Part shown: one piece after another, positions 28,756-37,174 of the stretch
Layout: each line of letters starts with the position of its first letter
Position numbering within the stretch: position 1 is the stretch's first letter
NCBI GenBank assembly: GCA_003058495.1
Contig: QBVC01000015.1
Coordinates: 62,001 to 126,000, forward strand
DNA: 64,000 nt
Direction: 5' to 3'
From: a gamma proteobacterium symbiont of Ctena orbiculata
GTDB taxonomy: Bacteria > Pseudomonadota > Gammaproteobacteria > Chromatiales > Chromatiaceae
Program-made: the position numbers and the translations under genes
Notes under the pieces: generated by a model
The model's database searches: none
The model's input: only the letters and a program-made list of their open reading frames with translations
Told to the model about the DNA's origin: nothing

Positions 28756-29719
28756 TGGAGGCCCTTCGCCTGCCGCTGCCACCGCTATGCACATCCACCC
28801 TTGAGACCAGTACTTGAATTGCCGCCAGCATTCGTGAGCCCAGGCGGACGCCACCCGCCGCTTCGAAGGCCGGCAGGGGCCTGTCGCTGGCCTGCCCTCC
28901 CAACATCGCGGCCACTGCGGACTGTCTGCTCAACGCCGCCAATTGCCTCTCCTGATCCTCGGTCAAGGGCATCCGGGCCGACAAGATCACCGCCCTTGCG
29001 CCTGAACGCTCCACGATCAGTGGAATCTGTTCCAGCGGCAGATCCTGGCCGAAATAGAGCACCCGGTAACCGCGTGACTGGGCAGACAGGGCAAACAACA
29101 TCAATCCGATGTCGTGGTTGTCTCCAGGCATGCAGGCGCAAAGGATGCGTGCCCCTTTGGCCAGGCTATAGCCGTGATGGAATCGGGCGCCCAAGCGATT
29201 TCGCAGCCAGCAGCTGTAGAAGTGCTCCTCGGCAATACCGGCAGGGTCGGACCGCCATCGCTCGCCCAGGGTCAAGAGCGCCGGCTCGATAAGGCGCTCG
29301 ATCGCCATATCAAGGGGATAGAGGGAAGAGGCTTCGTTGAAGACGGCCTCGATACGCTCATGGCTGAAATCGACGATGGCGCGCAGGGTATCCTCCAGAT
29401 AGTCGCGCCATACTCCATTCAACTCCAATTCCGGTTGCCATCTCGCCAAGCGACGCTCCGGCTGGTCTATCTGTTTGGCTATTGTCCCTAGAGAGTGGCC
29501 TTCGCGGAGCAACTCAACCACCCGTTCAACGATGCGCGCATCCTGTTCACTGTAGACCCGGTGTCCCTTGGGTGTGCGTTGGGGCGTCAGCAGATTGTAG
29601 CGACGCTCCCACGCCCTCAAGGTCGACGTGGCAACACCGGTGCGCTCTGCCAATACCCTGATGGGAAAGCCATCCTGGTAGGGCGCTTGTCCTGGAACAT
29701 CTGTGGATCGCTTGTTCAC
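28745..29719 (-). CDS. MerR-family, B12-binding photoreceptor regulator (CarH/LitR-like)
   Basis: 324 residues. A MerR helix-turn-helix spans about 19-90 (IRVLAERTGVATSTLRAWERRY). A helical bundle and a cobalamin-binding domain follow. The cobalt-ligand motif DNHDIG is at 200-205 (DxHxxG, His202). W155, E165 and H166 are spaced exactly as W131, E141 and H142 of Thermus CarH, the residues that hold adenosylcobalamin and sense light. By family knowledge it should bind DNA in the dark and release on illumination. It precedes and overlaps the photolyase gene. It probably also controls its own operon. Confidence 0.9.
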   Translation of the reverse strand: MNKRSTDVPGQAPYQDGFPIRVLAERTGVATSTLRAWERRYNLLTPQRTPKGHRVYSEQDARIVERVVELLREGHSLGTIAKQIDQPERRLARWQPELELNGVWRDYLEDTLRAIVDFSHERIEAVFNEASSLYPLDMAIERLIEPALLTLGERWRSDPAGIAEEHFYSCWLRNRLGARFHHGYSLAKGARILCACMPGDNHDIGLMLFALSAQSRGYRVLYFGQDLPLEQIPLIVERSGARAVILSARMPLTEDQERQLAALSRQSAVAAMLGGQASDRPLPAFEAAGGVRLGSRMLAAIQVLVSRVDVHSGGSGRRRASNAG

Positions 29720-29854
29720 GGTGATGCCGTCTCAGTTTTCACTAGGCCGGGGTGGAGTCTTAAAATAAAAATTGTATAATATTTTTTGATTTGTACAAGT
29801 TTTTGTCTAACTTTTTAACCTAGACGATCAACCTACAGACAGAGCTCATCATGG

Positions 29855-30217
29855 CCTCCCTATCCGCCAAATAAACAGGGGCGCGGGACTCCTTGGCTTG
29901 GGTGCCGGCTGGGGGGAGGGATTACTCGTCTGCTGCGCAGACTCGCCCCTGCGGGGCGCCTTCGCTGCGCTCGGCGTTCTGCGGCGCTGCGCGCCTGGTC
30001 GAACGAAGGGTTCGAATCAAATCCTCCCTATCCGCCAAATAAACAGGGGCGCGGGACTCCTTGGCTTGGGTGCCGGCTGGGGGGAGGGATTACTCGCCTG
30101 CTGCGCAGACTCGCCCCTGCGGGGCGCCTTCGCTGCGCTCGGCGTTCTGCGGCGCTGCGCGCCTGGTCGAACGAAGGGTTCGAATCAAATCCTCCCTATC
30201 CGCCAAATAAACAGGGG
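29855..30217. repeat. 168-bp tandem repeat array with inverted tRNA-Ser 3' ends
   Basis: Two complete units (29855-30022 and 30023-30190) and the start of a third run up to the tRNA-Ser terminator. I noted one C/T difference between units. Each unit carries, on the strand opposite to tRNA-Ser, a degenerate tRNA 3' end: GGGTTCGAATC, then CCGCCA followed by AATAAACAGGGG, the same tail found after the real tRNA. The middle is a G+C-rich module with short dyads (CGCCCCTGCGGGGCG). Confidence 0.85.
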
Positions 30218-30240
30218 CCCTGTTGGGCCCCTGTTTATTT
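30196..30240 (-). terminator. Terminator/long hairpin after tRNA-Ser
   Basis: The tRNA tail AATAAACAGGGGCCC is followed by a TGTT loop and its exact reverse complement. The pairing even extends into the tRNA 3' bases CCGCCA. The stem is about 20 base pairs and one arm belongs to the third repeat unit. Confidence 0.75.
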
Positions 30241-30330
30241 GGCGGAGAGAGAGGGATTCGAACCCTCGATACGCTATTAACGTATACACACTTTCCAGGC
30301 GTGCTCCTTCAGCCACTCGGACATCTCTCC
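30240..30330 (-). tRNA. tRNA-Ser (anticodon GGA)
   Basis: A 91-base class II cloverleaf with CCA. The acceptor GGAGAGA pairs with TCTCTCC, the anticodon loop CTGGAAA reads GGA, a long variable arm contains TATACGTTAATAGCGTAT, and the T-arm is GAGGGTTCGAATCCCTC. Confidence 0.96.
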
Positions 30331-30347
30331 GGATTTTTGGAGGCGCA

Positions 30348-30376
30348 AGATTAAACTAGTTTCTCTCCAGAATCAA
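30348..30376 (-). promoter_or_regulatory. Promoter of tRNA-Ser
   Basis: On the minus strand TTGATT (30371-30376), a 17-base spacer and TAATCT (30348-30353), followed by a G+C-rich discriminator, 18 bases before the tRNA. Confidence 0.65.
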
Positions 30377-30509
30377 ATAGCTAAGGGACCTCTGACCGAT
30401 TCAGAGGTTGCCTGGCCGGGCTTATGCTGCAATTTGCACGGCCAGTGAGACCCGCGATTTCCGATTAGCTTCGCTGTTATGGCCCGGGATGCCCCTGTCT
30501 GGCGTCTGT

Positions 30510-30980
30510 TTAGAGGTGTTTGCTGAATTCCGCCACAATTGCGTCTGACTCCAGTTCTCTGAACTTATCGACGCTGATGTGGATTAACTTCCCATGGTCG
30601 CCGGACTCGAAGTAGAGATCGGGCTGTTTCAGCAGGCTTGCATCGACCAGCGTTTCGATACCGTACGGCAGTCCGGTGGGGGGCACTGCGCCGGTTTCGC
30701 AATCGGCGAAGGCCTGCTGCAGCTCATCCTCTGTAATCAGGTTGAGTTTGCGGCCGGTCAGCTGCGTCAACTGGTCCAGCTGGAGCCGGTGTGTCGCCGG
30801 GATAACCGCAAGCAGGTAGCTCTCATCATCCCCAAGCAAGACCGACTTGGCCATTCTGTCGCCGGGTATATGGGCCGCTTCCGCCGTATGCAGGGCAGAA
30901 TCGGTGCGCCGGTGATCGATGATCTCATAACTGACGTCATTATTCTGCAGGTACTCTTTGAGTGTAATTGCTATCGCCAT
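30510..30980 (-). CDS. YbaK/EbsC-family aminoacyl-tRNA deacylase
   Basis: 156 residues of the YbaK/ProRS-INS fold, which hydrolyses mischarged tRNAs (for example Cys- or Ala-tRNA-Pro). Family features are RRTDSALHTAEAAHIPGDRMAKSVLL (with the conserved Lys), LLAVIPATHRLQLDQL, and the PPTGLPYGIETLVD loop near residue 100. It ends 180 bases from tRNA-Ser but no functional link is needed. It is divergent from the methyltransferase. Confidence 0.88.
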   Translation of the reverse strand: MAIAITLKEYLQNNDVSYEIIDHRRTDSALHTAEAAHIPGDRMAKSVLLGDDESYLLAVIPATHRLQLDQLTQLTGRKLNLITEDELQQAFADCETGAVPPTGLPYGIETLVDASLLKQPDLYFESGDHGKLIHISVDKFRELESDAIVAEFSKHL

Positions 30981-31263
30981 ATCCTCACCTCAAACAACAT
31001 CTCCTTCGAGATATGCCACCCTAAAAAGACAGTGGCGCCATCAACCGATATTGCGACTAGGACCTGGCATGGTCCTGCCGCAACGCCGAGACGGGATGCC
31101 GGGGTTTGAAAAAGGCGTGATGCGGTACGTCTTAGATCAATCCGTGCCCCGTCTGTTTTTTAGGGGCCTAATTAGGAGTATAGTTCGCCGGTCAAGACTA
31201 TTGACGGCTTGATCGGAAATGGTTTTTTATTCCCTTGGTTAACGATCTTATCAACGATTCATC

Positions 31264-32091
31264 ATGGCAAAGAGAAAGAAAAAATCCCCGTCAATGGCGA
31301 AATCGGCCGACCGCCACCACCTCTACGAGCTCTCCGTGCAGTGCTCGGAGGCTGAGATAGATTTCGTCGACGATACCTATAAAAAGATACATGGCAGGCG
31401 GGCAAAGAAGTTGAGGGAAGATTTCTGCGGTACCGCGAATGTCTGCTGCGAGTGGGTGCGGCGGCGTAAGTCCAATCAAGCGACCGGCGTGGATCTTGAT
31501 GCCGAAGTGCTTGATTGGGGAAGAGAAAATCAATTGAGCAAACTGAAGTCCTCGGAGCGGAAGCGGATCAGGCTGATGGAGGAGGATGTGCTTTCGGTGG
31601 AGACCGAACCGATGGAGATCATATCGGCCATGAACTTCAGCTACTGGCTCTTCAAGGAGCGCGATCAGCTGAAAAGCTATTTTCAGCAGGTTCATCGCCA
31701 ATTGGCCGATGACGGCATCCTGTTCATGGACGCCTATGGCGGCTATGACTCCTACAAGGAGATCGAGGAGGAGCGTGAAATCGAGGATGGCGACACCAGC
31801 TTCACCTATACCTGGGAACAGGAGAAATACGATCCCATCAGCGGCACCCTGATCTGCCATATCCACTTCGATTTTGAGGATGGCTCCCGCCTGGAACGCG
31901 CCTTCAGCTACGACTGGCGCCTCTGGAGCCTGCCGGAAGTCCACGAATTGCTGAATGAGACCGGATTCAGCAAAGTCACCTTCTATTGGCAGGGTTTCGA
32001 CAAGGACGGTGAACCTGACGGGGTGTTCGAGCCCGTGACCGAGGCTGAAGCGGATGCGGGCTGGATCTGCTATATCACCGCGGAGAAGTGA
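31264..32091 (+). CDS. Class I SAM-dependent methyltransferase
   Basis: 275 residues with a basic N-terminus (MAKRKKKSP). The family block LREDFCGTANVCCEWVRR is followed by the SAM-binding TGVDLDAEVLDWG (the acidic residue binds ribose). Later segments are SAMNFSYWLFKERDQLKSYF and GILFMDAYGG. The substrate is unknown; similar proteins have no assigned role. It is convergent with mobB, 8 bases apart. Confidence 0.85.
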   Translation: MAKRKKKSPSMAKSADRHHLYELSVQCSEAEIDFVDDTYKKIHGRRAKKLREDFCGTANVCCEWVRRRKSNQATGVDLDAEVLDWGRENQLSKLKSSERKRIRLMEEDVLSVETEPMEIISAMNFSYWLFKERDQLKSYFQQVHRQLADDGILFMDAYGGYDSYKEIEEEREIEDGDTSFTYTWEQEKYDPISGTLICHIHFDFEDGSRLERAFSYDWRLWSLPEVHELLNETGFSKVTFYWQGFDKDGEPDGVFEPVTEAEADAGWICYITAEK

Positions 32092-32099
32092 CAAAGCGT

Positions 32100-32630
32100 T
32101 TAATTGACCCTGAACCGGGCGCAATAATCCTGTATGAAGTCCGCTATTTCCGGCGGGTTGTTGAGATTGAGTAGTGGCAGCTCCGTCTCCCTGTCCAGGC
32201 CGCCGTCGCTGGCGATGGCAATGATTGAACGGTCGTCCGGAAACAGCAGGGGTCTGTTCAGCGAGCCACGGTGAAGTTCGATCTTGGGGAAGGTCAGATG
32301 CCTGAACCCTTCAACCAGCACCAGATCCAATCTGCTGCAGTCGAGCCGCTGCAGCAGTTCGGGTAGCGCCGGCTCATGCTCCTGCACCTCATCCACCATC
32401 AACGCCCAGTGCCTGGAACTGGCGAGCAGCACCTGACCGGCACCCGCCTTACGCAGTTCATAGCTGTCCTTGCCCGGATGGTCGACCTCGACCTGATGAT
32501 GGGCGTGCTTGATCACCCCCAGCTGCAAGCCGGTCTCCTTCAACAGCGGGATGAGCTGCTTGAGCAGGGTGGTCTTGCCGGTACCGCTGTGGGCGGCAAA
32601 ACCTAGCAGGGGGAGTGGAAATGACGGCAT
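32100..32630 (-). CDS. mobB: Molybdopterin-guanine dinucleotide biosynthesis protein MobB
   Basis: 176-residue GTP-binding adaptor that assists MobA in attaching GMP to molybdopterin. The P-loop is GFAAHSGTGKTTLLKQL at residues 10-26. The family segments IKHAHHQVEVDHPGKDSYELRKAGAGQVLLAS and DLVLVEGFRHLTFPKIELHR follow. It indicates molybdoenzymes of the MGD type in this organism. MobA is not in the window. It lies 35 bases downstream of the DUF2802 gene on the same strand. Confidence 0.93.
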   Translation of the reverse strand: MPSFPLPLLGFAAHSGTGKTTLLKQLIPLLKETGLQLGVIKHAHHQVEVDHPGKDSYELRKAGAGQVLLASSRHWALMVDEVQEHEPALPELLQRLDCSRLDLVLVEGFRHLTFPKIELHRGSLNRPLLFPDDRSIIAIASDGGLDRETELPLLNLNNPPEIADFIQDYCARFRVN

Positions 32631-32665
32631 CGGGTGTGGGGAAGCGGGATGAGTCTCAGCTGTCC

Positions 32666-33082
32666 CTAGGCATCTTCGCGTTTCATGCCATGGATCATGA
32701 TGATCAAGTCGGCGGCATCCCGGCTGATTCCCAGTTCAGAGACAAGCTGTTCCGGACCGGCGCCCGCACGCACCATACGGATCGCATCGCTGTAAGGGGG
32801 TTCGCCCTGATGGCTAGTCTGCTCGATGTTCTCCTGCCGCTCCTCCAGGTCCCTGCCGTGTCGCTCCAGGCGATTCACGCGCTTATCGACACCCACGGCA
32901 CTCGAACAGAGCGCGCTGACCGTCTGCTTGAGGGTTTCGACTTCACGCTGAAGCAGATCGTATGCGTCGCGTCGATTGCGCTCGAAAATCAAAAACACTA
33001 CCACCAGTACAACCAGCAGCAGTACGATCGGCAACATACCAAACCAAAACAGCGTCGCACCGCTACCTGTCATCGCTGACAT
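32666..33082 (-). CDS. DUF2802 protein at end of chemotaxis cluster
   Basis: 138 residues with one N-terminal membrane helix (MLPIVLLLVVLVVVFLIF, about 16-33), a coiled coil (about 36-85) and a small helical C-terminal domain resembling DUF2802 (DAIRMVRAGAGPEQLVSELGISRDAADLIIMIH). The same gene follows cheW in Pseudomonas polar clusters. Its biochemical role is unclear; the HTH-like helix pair at the end may bind protein rather than DNA. Confidence 0.85.
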   Translation of the reverse strand: MSAMTGSGATLFWFGMLPIVLLLVVLVVVFLIFERNRRDAYDLLQREVETLKQTVSALCSSAVGVDKRVNRLERHGRDLEERQENIEQTSHQGEPPYSDAIRMVRAGAGPEQLVSELGISRDAADLIIMIHGMKREDA

Positions 33083-33105
33083 CCGATTCGAGAAAGAGGA
33101 GCGGA

Positions 33106-33279
33106 TCAGGCGTACTCATCGATGTGCGGCTTACCGTCATCCTCATTGTCTTTCGGTTTCCTCTGCTGTTTCTGTTTACGCTCTTGCGCAGGCTTGGGGC
33201 GATCACGGCGCAACGGCGGCTTTGTCGGTTTTACCGGTGTCAGTGGAATGAGCGGGTTGTCTCCACCAATCTCGGGCAT
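33106..33279 (-). CDS. Small Pro/Lys-rich protein (57 aa) in chemotaxis operon
   Basis: 57-residue protein starting MPEIGGDNPLIPLTPVKP and ending KPHIDEYA, rich in Pro, Lys, Arg and Gln and with no predicted fold. AAGGAAG precedes the ATG by about 6 bases, and it lies between cheW and the DUF2802 gene on the operon strand. The N-terminal PEIG..NPLIP segment looks like a conserved motif, the tail like a flexible linker. I do not recognise a named family, but position and ribosome site support it as real. Confidence 0.65.
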   Translation of the reverse strand: MPEIGGDNPLIPLTPVKPTKPPLRRDRPKPAQERKQKQQRKPKDNEDDGKPHIDEYA

Positions 33280-33487
33280 GCTTGGCTTCCTTTTCGCTAA
33301 AAGAACCTGGCTTCGCCTATCCTGTCCTGTTGATTTATAAGTAGAATAGCCGAAAAACCGGGCCAGACACAAAATCCTCTGCACGCCATACCACAGATAG
33401 TCTCGCATCCGCGCCGCGGACAAGGCCAGGTGACGGGAGCCGATCGCCAGCGAATTCAGGCTGTTCAGCCCGGAATCCGGGCCAAGA

Positions 33488-33970
33488 TCAGTACATACTG
33501 ATCTCCTTCCACTCCTCATCTGTCAGCAGTTTATTGAGGTCCACCAGGATCAGCAGGCTATCCTCCTGTGTCGCGACCCCCTGGATATAGCGCGAACTCT
33601 CTTCGGTACCCACGTTCGGCGCCACATCGATATCCGTTTCCCGAAGTTCGACCACCTCGGCAACGGCATCCACCAGGATACCGACGACCTGCTTTTCCGA
33701 CTCGATGACGATGATGCGGCTGGCGTCGTCCACTTCGGTGGTGGGCAGCCCGAACCGGGTGCGGGTGTCGATGACGGTCACCACATTTCCACGCAGATTG
33801 ATGATGCCCAGCACATACGGAGGCGCGCCGGGTACGGGGGCGATCTCGGTTATCCGAAGCACCTCTTGTACCTGCATTACATTGATGCCGTAGACCTCAT
33901 CCATCAGTATGAAGGTTACAAACTGGATCAGCGGGCCACCGCCGGCCTCTTCGTCTTCTTCAATCGTCAT
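33488..33970 (-). CDS. cheW: Chemotaxis adaptor CheW
   Basis: 160 residues, one CheW domain: LIQFVTFILMDEVYGINVMQVQEVLR, VPGAPPYVLGIINLRGNVVTVID (the core receptor/kinase-binding strands) and SRIIVIESEKQVVGILVDAVAEVV. It couples CheA to chemoreceptors. It is preceded by the ParP gene, as in Vibrio and Pseudomonas. Confidence 0.96.
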   Translation of the reverse strand: MTIEEDEEAGGGPLIQFVTFILMDEVYGINVMQVQEVLRITEIAPVPGAPPYVLGIINLRGNVVTVIDTRTRFGLPTTEVDDASRIIVIESEKQVVGILVDAVAEVVELRETDIDVAPNVGTEESSRYIQGVATQEDSLLILVDLNKLLTDEEWKEISMY

Positions 33971-34034
33971 GCTTACACCTCATCATCTTATCTCTTTTTC
34001 GCGCTGAACGGAGTTGCGCTTTCGACCGCTCTGT

Positions 34035-34724
34035 TCAGCCGGCAAGCATCTTCATGATCCCGTCTACATCCAGCAAAACACTCAACTCTTCTATGATGAT
34101 ACCTGCATACCAAGGTCGTATCCCAGCGCCGTATCGCCAGCGTATCGCCTCCTTATCCACCACCAGCGTATTGCAGATCCGGTCCACCGCCAAGGCCCTG
34201 TCTCCATCACCGATCAACAACAGCTGCTGCGGTGACACCGCTTCGTCTATGCCCAACCTTTCCGGCATCAGCAGCCTGGCGCTGTCGATGACCACGACCT
34301 TCTCTTCCCTGTTGACTATGACGCCCAGTGACCAGCTTGGTTGCCCTGGCAGCTGACTCGCTGCGCCTGAAAAATTCAGGATTCCCTTCAAAGACGCGAG
34401 TGGGATCCCCAGTTTGATGCCGTTCACTTCGAACAGCAACACCTGAAAGGCCTCGTCCGCCCATTGTGGAACAACGGGTTGCGGCCCCGACTCCGCTTCG
34501 CTGATGGTCGCTTGAGTCGTTACTTCAACTCTAGCATCAACCACCTCGTCACACTTAATATCGGCATTCGCCAGTGCCTCTTTAACCTCCGTCGGCGGGG
34601 CCGCCACGGAGAGGCCGTCGATCTCCGACAACAGGGTATCGAGGTAGCTCTTGAGTGCAGTGTCCGGCTCCGCGATCTTGCTGGCTGGCTGTGCCGGCCG
34701 GGTCTCTCCGGACCGGCGTATCAT
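34035..34724 (-). CDS. parP: ParP, CheW-like chemotaxis array-localisation protein
   Basis: 229 residues: a variable acidic N-terminal region (1-85) and a C-terminal CheW-like AIF domain (PQWADEAFQVLLFEVNGIKLGIPLASLKGILNF, then GVIVNREEKVVVIDSARLL). In Vibrio ParP has this domain, binds ParC and CheA and keeps arrays at the pole. It overlaps the parC start by 4 bases. Assigned by gene order and by a diverged CheW domain rather than direct sequence comparison. Confidence 0.85.
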   Translation of the reverse strand: MIRRSGETRPAQPASKIAEPDTALKSYLDTLLSEIDGLSVAAPPTEVKEALANADIKCDEVVDARVEVTTQATISEAESGPQPVVPQWADEAFQVLLFEVNGIKLGIPLASLKGILNFSGAASQLPGQPSWSLGVIVNREEKVVVIDSARLLMPERLGIDEAVSPQQLLLIGDGDRALAVDRICNTLVVDKEAIRWRYGAGIRPWYAGIIIEELSVLLDVDGIMKMLAG

Positions 34725-35524
34725 GTTGCCGCACCGGCTTGGATCGCCTGCTGATCACCCTCGTCGAGAAGCTCATGCAACAGCTTTTCGTAGGCGGCGA
34801 CGCCACGGCTCTGGGGGGCAAACAGCGCCGGGGGTATACCGGCCTTGCTGGCCTCTCTAAACAGGGTATCCACCGGAATCAGGCTATGCCAAACATGTCC
34901 CCGATGGCTCTCCCGCATCACCCTGAGGCTGTCTATGGAGGCACGGGTGCGCCGATCGAACATGGTCGGCACCACCAGATAGGGCAGCGGGACATGCCTC
35001 GATTTCGTCACCATCTCCAGGGTATGGATCATCCGTTCCAATCCCTTGAGGGCGAGAAACTCGGTTTGCACGGGGATAATCAGCTGTTCGCAGGCCGCCA
35101 TGGCATTGATCATCAATACCCCGAGGATCGGCGGGCAGTCGAGAATCACATGATCGTAACGATTCTGCAGCTGAGCAAGGGCCTGCTTGATCACCAGTCC
35201 CATGCCATCCAGTTTTCCGGCCTGACGGTCGAGGGTTGCCAAGGCCATCTCCGCCGGCATCAGGTCGATGCCTTCGGTGCCGGTCGGATGGATCAGGGTG
35301 AGGGGATCCACATGACGCTGTTGCGCCACACCTCGAAACAGGCTGTAGACGCTTTCATCCAGCGCATCGGGATCATAGCGAAAATAGCTGGTCAGCGAGC
35401 CGTGGGGGTCGATATCGACCAGCAGGGTCCGCATCCCCCATTGGGAGAGCAGCCCGCCCAGGGCGACGGTGGTGGTGGTCTTGCCCACCCCACCCTTTTG
35501 ATTGGCGACGGTCCAGACCTTCAT
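34721..35524 (-). CDS. parC: ParC, ParA-type ATPase for polar chemotaxis arrays
   Basis: 267-residue ParA/MinD ATPase with the deviant Walker A ANQKGGVGKTTTTVALG (residues 7-22) and Walker A' VDIDPHGSLTSYF. HVILDCPPILGVL is the switch region. The neighbours ParP, MotD and CheW identify it as ParC, which segregates chemosensory arrays to new poles. Start overlaps the MotD stop by 4 bases. Confidence 0.9.
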   Translation of the reverse strand: MKVWTVANQKGGVGKTTTTVALGGLLSQWGMRTLLVDIDPHGSLTSYFRYDPDALDESVYSLFRGVAQQRHVDPLTLIHPTGTEGIDLMPAEMALATLDRQAGKLDGMGLVIKQALAQLQNRYDHVILDCPPILGVLMINAMAACEQLIIPVQTEFLALKGLERMIHTLEMVTKSRHVPLPYLVVPTMFDRRTRASIDSLRVMRESHRGHVWHSLIPVDTLFREASKAGIPPALFAPQSRGVAAYEKLLHELLDEGDQQAIQAGAAT

Positions 35525-36366
35525 TGGCCACCCGTGGGGAGATCGATGACGCGATCCCCGCGTCCGTTCATACCCATGATGATCAGGGATACCCGGCGGT
35601 TCTTCGCCCTCCCTTTTTCGGTCTTGTTATCGGCAACCGGCCGATGCTCCGCATAGCCGATGGCCGACAGCCGTTGCGGCTTGATGCCCATGCGACTCAT
35701 CAGATGGACCACGCTCGCCGCACGCGCGGCGGACAGCTCCCAGTTCGAGGCGAACTCCTCATTATGGATGGGGCGGTTGTCGGTATTGCCCTCGACCTGA
35801 ATCTGGTTGGGGACGGTCTTCAACACCCGGCTGATGCTTCTGAGCGCATTCACCGCCTCCCTGGAGAGGTGGGCGCTGGCACTGGCAAACAGCATCTTGT
35901 CCTTCATGTTGACGATCACCCGGTCTTCCGTGAAAGAGACGTCGACCAGCTCCTGTTCGACATAGTCGCTCAACATATCCTCGATGGTCGCGGCGAGAAA
36001 ACTGAGCCGCTGCTGCTCGTCAGTGGGCATCATCGCCATCTGATCCATGTTGAGCCCCTGCTCCTGATAGCTGCCGGGCCCCTGGATCTGTTCGGTTTCT
36101 ATCAGCGCGCTCTCTTTCTCGAAACCCATGGTGTTTCCCGGGTTGCGGCTGAGTTCGCCTACCTGGATCGGCTCCAGGCTGCGGCGGGTCTCCTGAAAGG
36201 CCTCGGTGAGGGTCTGCGATAGCACCCTGTATTTACCCTCGTTGACCGACGACACCGAGTACATGACCACGAAAAAGGCAAACAGCAGGGTGATGAAATC
36301 GGCATAGGAGACGATCCAGCGCTCGTGATTGACATGCTCCTGCTTGCGCTTGCGTCTTCTGCTCAT
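35521..36366 (-). CDS. motD: Flagellar motor stator protein MotD (MotB family)
   Basis: 281 residues. An N-terminal basic stretch and one membrane helix (SYADFITLLFAFFVVMYSVSSV) contain the proton-binding Asp, as in MotB. A C-terminal OmpA-like peptidoglycan-binding domain follows, with VEGNTDNRPIHNEEFASNWELSAARA. It forms the stator with MotC. The order motC-motD between cheB and parC is the Pseudomonas arrangement. Start overlaps the motC stop by 4 bases. Confidence 0.93.
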   Translation of the reverse strand: MSRRRKRKQEHVNHERWIVSYADFITLLFAFFVVMYSVSSVNEGKYRVLSQTLTEAFQETRRSLEPIQVGELSRNPGNTMGFEKESALIETEQIQGPGSYQEQGLNMDQMAMMPTDEQQRLSFLAATIEDMLSDYVEQELVDVSFTEDRVIVNMKDKMLFASASAHLSREAVNALRSISRVLKTVPNQIQVEGNTDNRPIHNEEFASNWELSAARAASVVHLMSRMGIKPQRLSAIGYAEHRPVADNKTEKGRAKNRRVSLIIMGMNGRGDRVIDLPTGGQ

Positions 36367-37109
36367 TGCAGAAAGCCCTTGAGCTTGGTCTCGATACTGC
36401 GTGGATTGTCGCCTTCGGCGATGCCGATCACGCCCTCGATGACCATCTCGCGAAACTTGGCGATGTTTTCCGATTGGGTCTTCAGCTTGGCCGCGATGGG
36501 CAGGAGAAAGAGGTTGGCCAGGCCGACGCCGTAGATGGTGGCGACGAACGCGGTGGCGATACCGCTGCCCAGTTTGCTCGGGTCCGCCAGATTCTGCATC
36601 ACATGGATCAGGCCCATGACCGCGCCGATAATGCCGATGGTCGGCGAATAGCCACCCATCCCCTCATAGACCTTGGAGGCCTGAATATCGTGTTGTTCGC
36701 TTGCGTCAACCTCCATTTCCAGAATGTCGCGCAGGCTCTCCGGCTCGCTGCCGTCGACGAGCAGCTGCATGCCCTTGCGTATGAAGGGGTCGGGCTCTTC
36801 ATCCGCTATGGTCTCCAATCCCAGCAGACCCTCCTTCCTGGCGATATTGCTCCATGAAACCAGCTTGTCGATTGTGCTGCGCATATCCAGCCTGGCGGGG
36901 AGAAACACGCGACCTGAGAGTCGCAGTGCATGGAGAAATACCGGCACCGGTGTCTGTAACAGGATGGCGCCGATGGTACCGCCGATCACGATCACCATGG
37001 CAGGGCCGTTGACCAGGGAGTCGATATGACCACCCTCCAGCCAATTGCCGCCCAGGATCGCGAGAAATGCGATCAGGATTCCGATAAAGCTAAGAAAGTC
37101 GAGTCTCAT
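36363..37109 (-). CDS. motC: Flagellar motor stator protein MotC (MotA family)
   Basis: 248 residues with four membrane helices (about 7-23, 33-50, 150-170, 183-205) and the cytoplasmic loop of MotA proteins. Motifs are MVIVIGGTIGAILL, YSPTIGIIGAVMGLIHVMQNL and LGSGIATAFVATIYGVGLANLF. It is the proton channel half of the second Pseudomonas-type stator. It begins 65 bases after cheB. Confidence 0.95.
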   Translation of the reverse strand: MRLDFLSFIGILIAFLAILGGNWLEGGHIDSLVNGPAMVIVIGGTIGAILLQTPVPVFLHALRLSGRVFLPARLDMRSTIDKLVSWSNIARKEGLLGLETIADEEPDPFIRKGMQLLVDGSEPESLRDILEMEVDASEQHDIQASKVYEGMGGYSPTIGIIGAVMGLIHVMQNLADPSKLGSGIATAFVATIYGVGLANLFLLPIAAKLKTQSENIAKFREMVIEGVIGIAEGDNPRSIETKLKGFLQ

Positions 37110-37174
37110 AACAGTCTCATCGGCACGAAATTCCTATTTTTAACCCTGCCCATCAATACCTGCTGCCCCTTCCG

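Noticed and set aside
28850..29719. Photolyase starting upstream within the MerR gene
   Set aside because: The extension lacks similarity; MPAERPFALVWFRRDL at 28755 is the family start.
29855..30217. CRISPR-like array
   Set aside because: Units of 168 bases are near-identical with no variable spacers and no cas genes are nearby.
29898..30359. 153-residue open frame across the repeat array and tRNA-Ser
   Set aside because: It is antisense to tRNA-Ser (the well-known ERDSNPR-type spurious translation) and stays open only because the repeat length is a multiple of 3.
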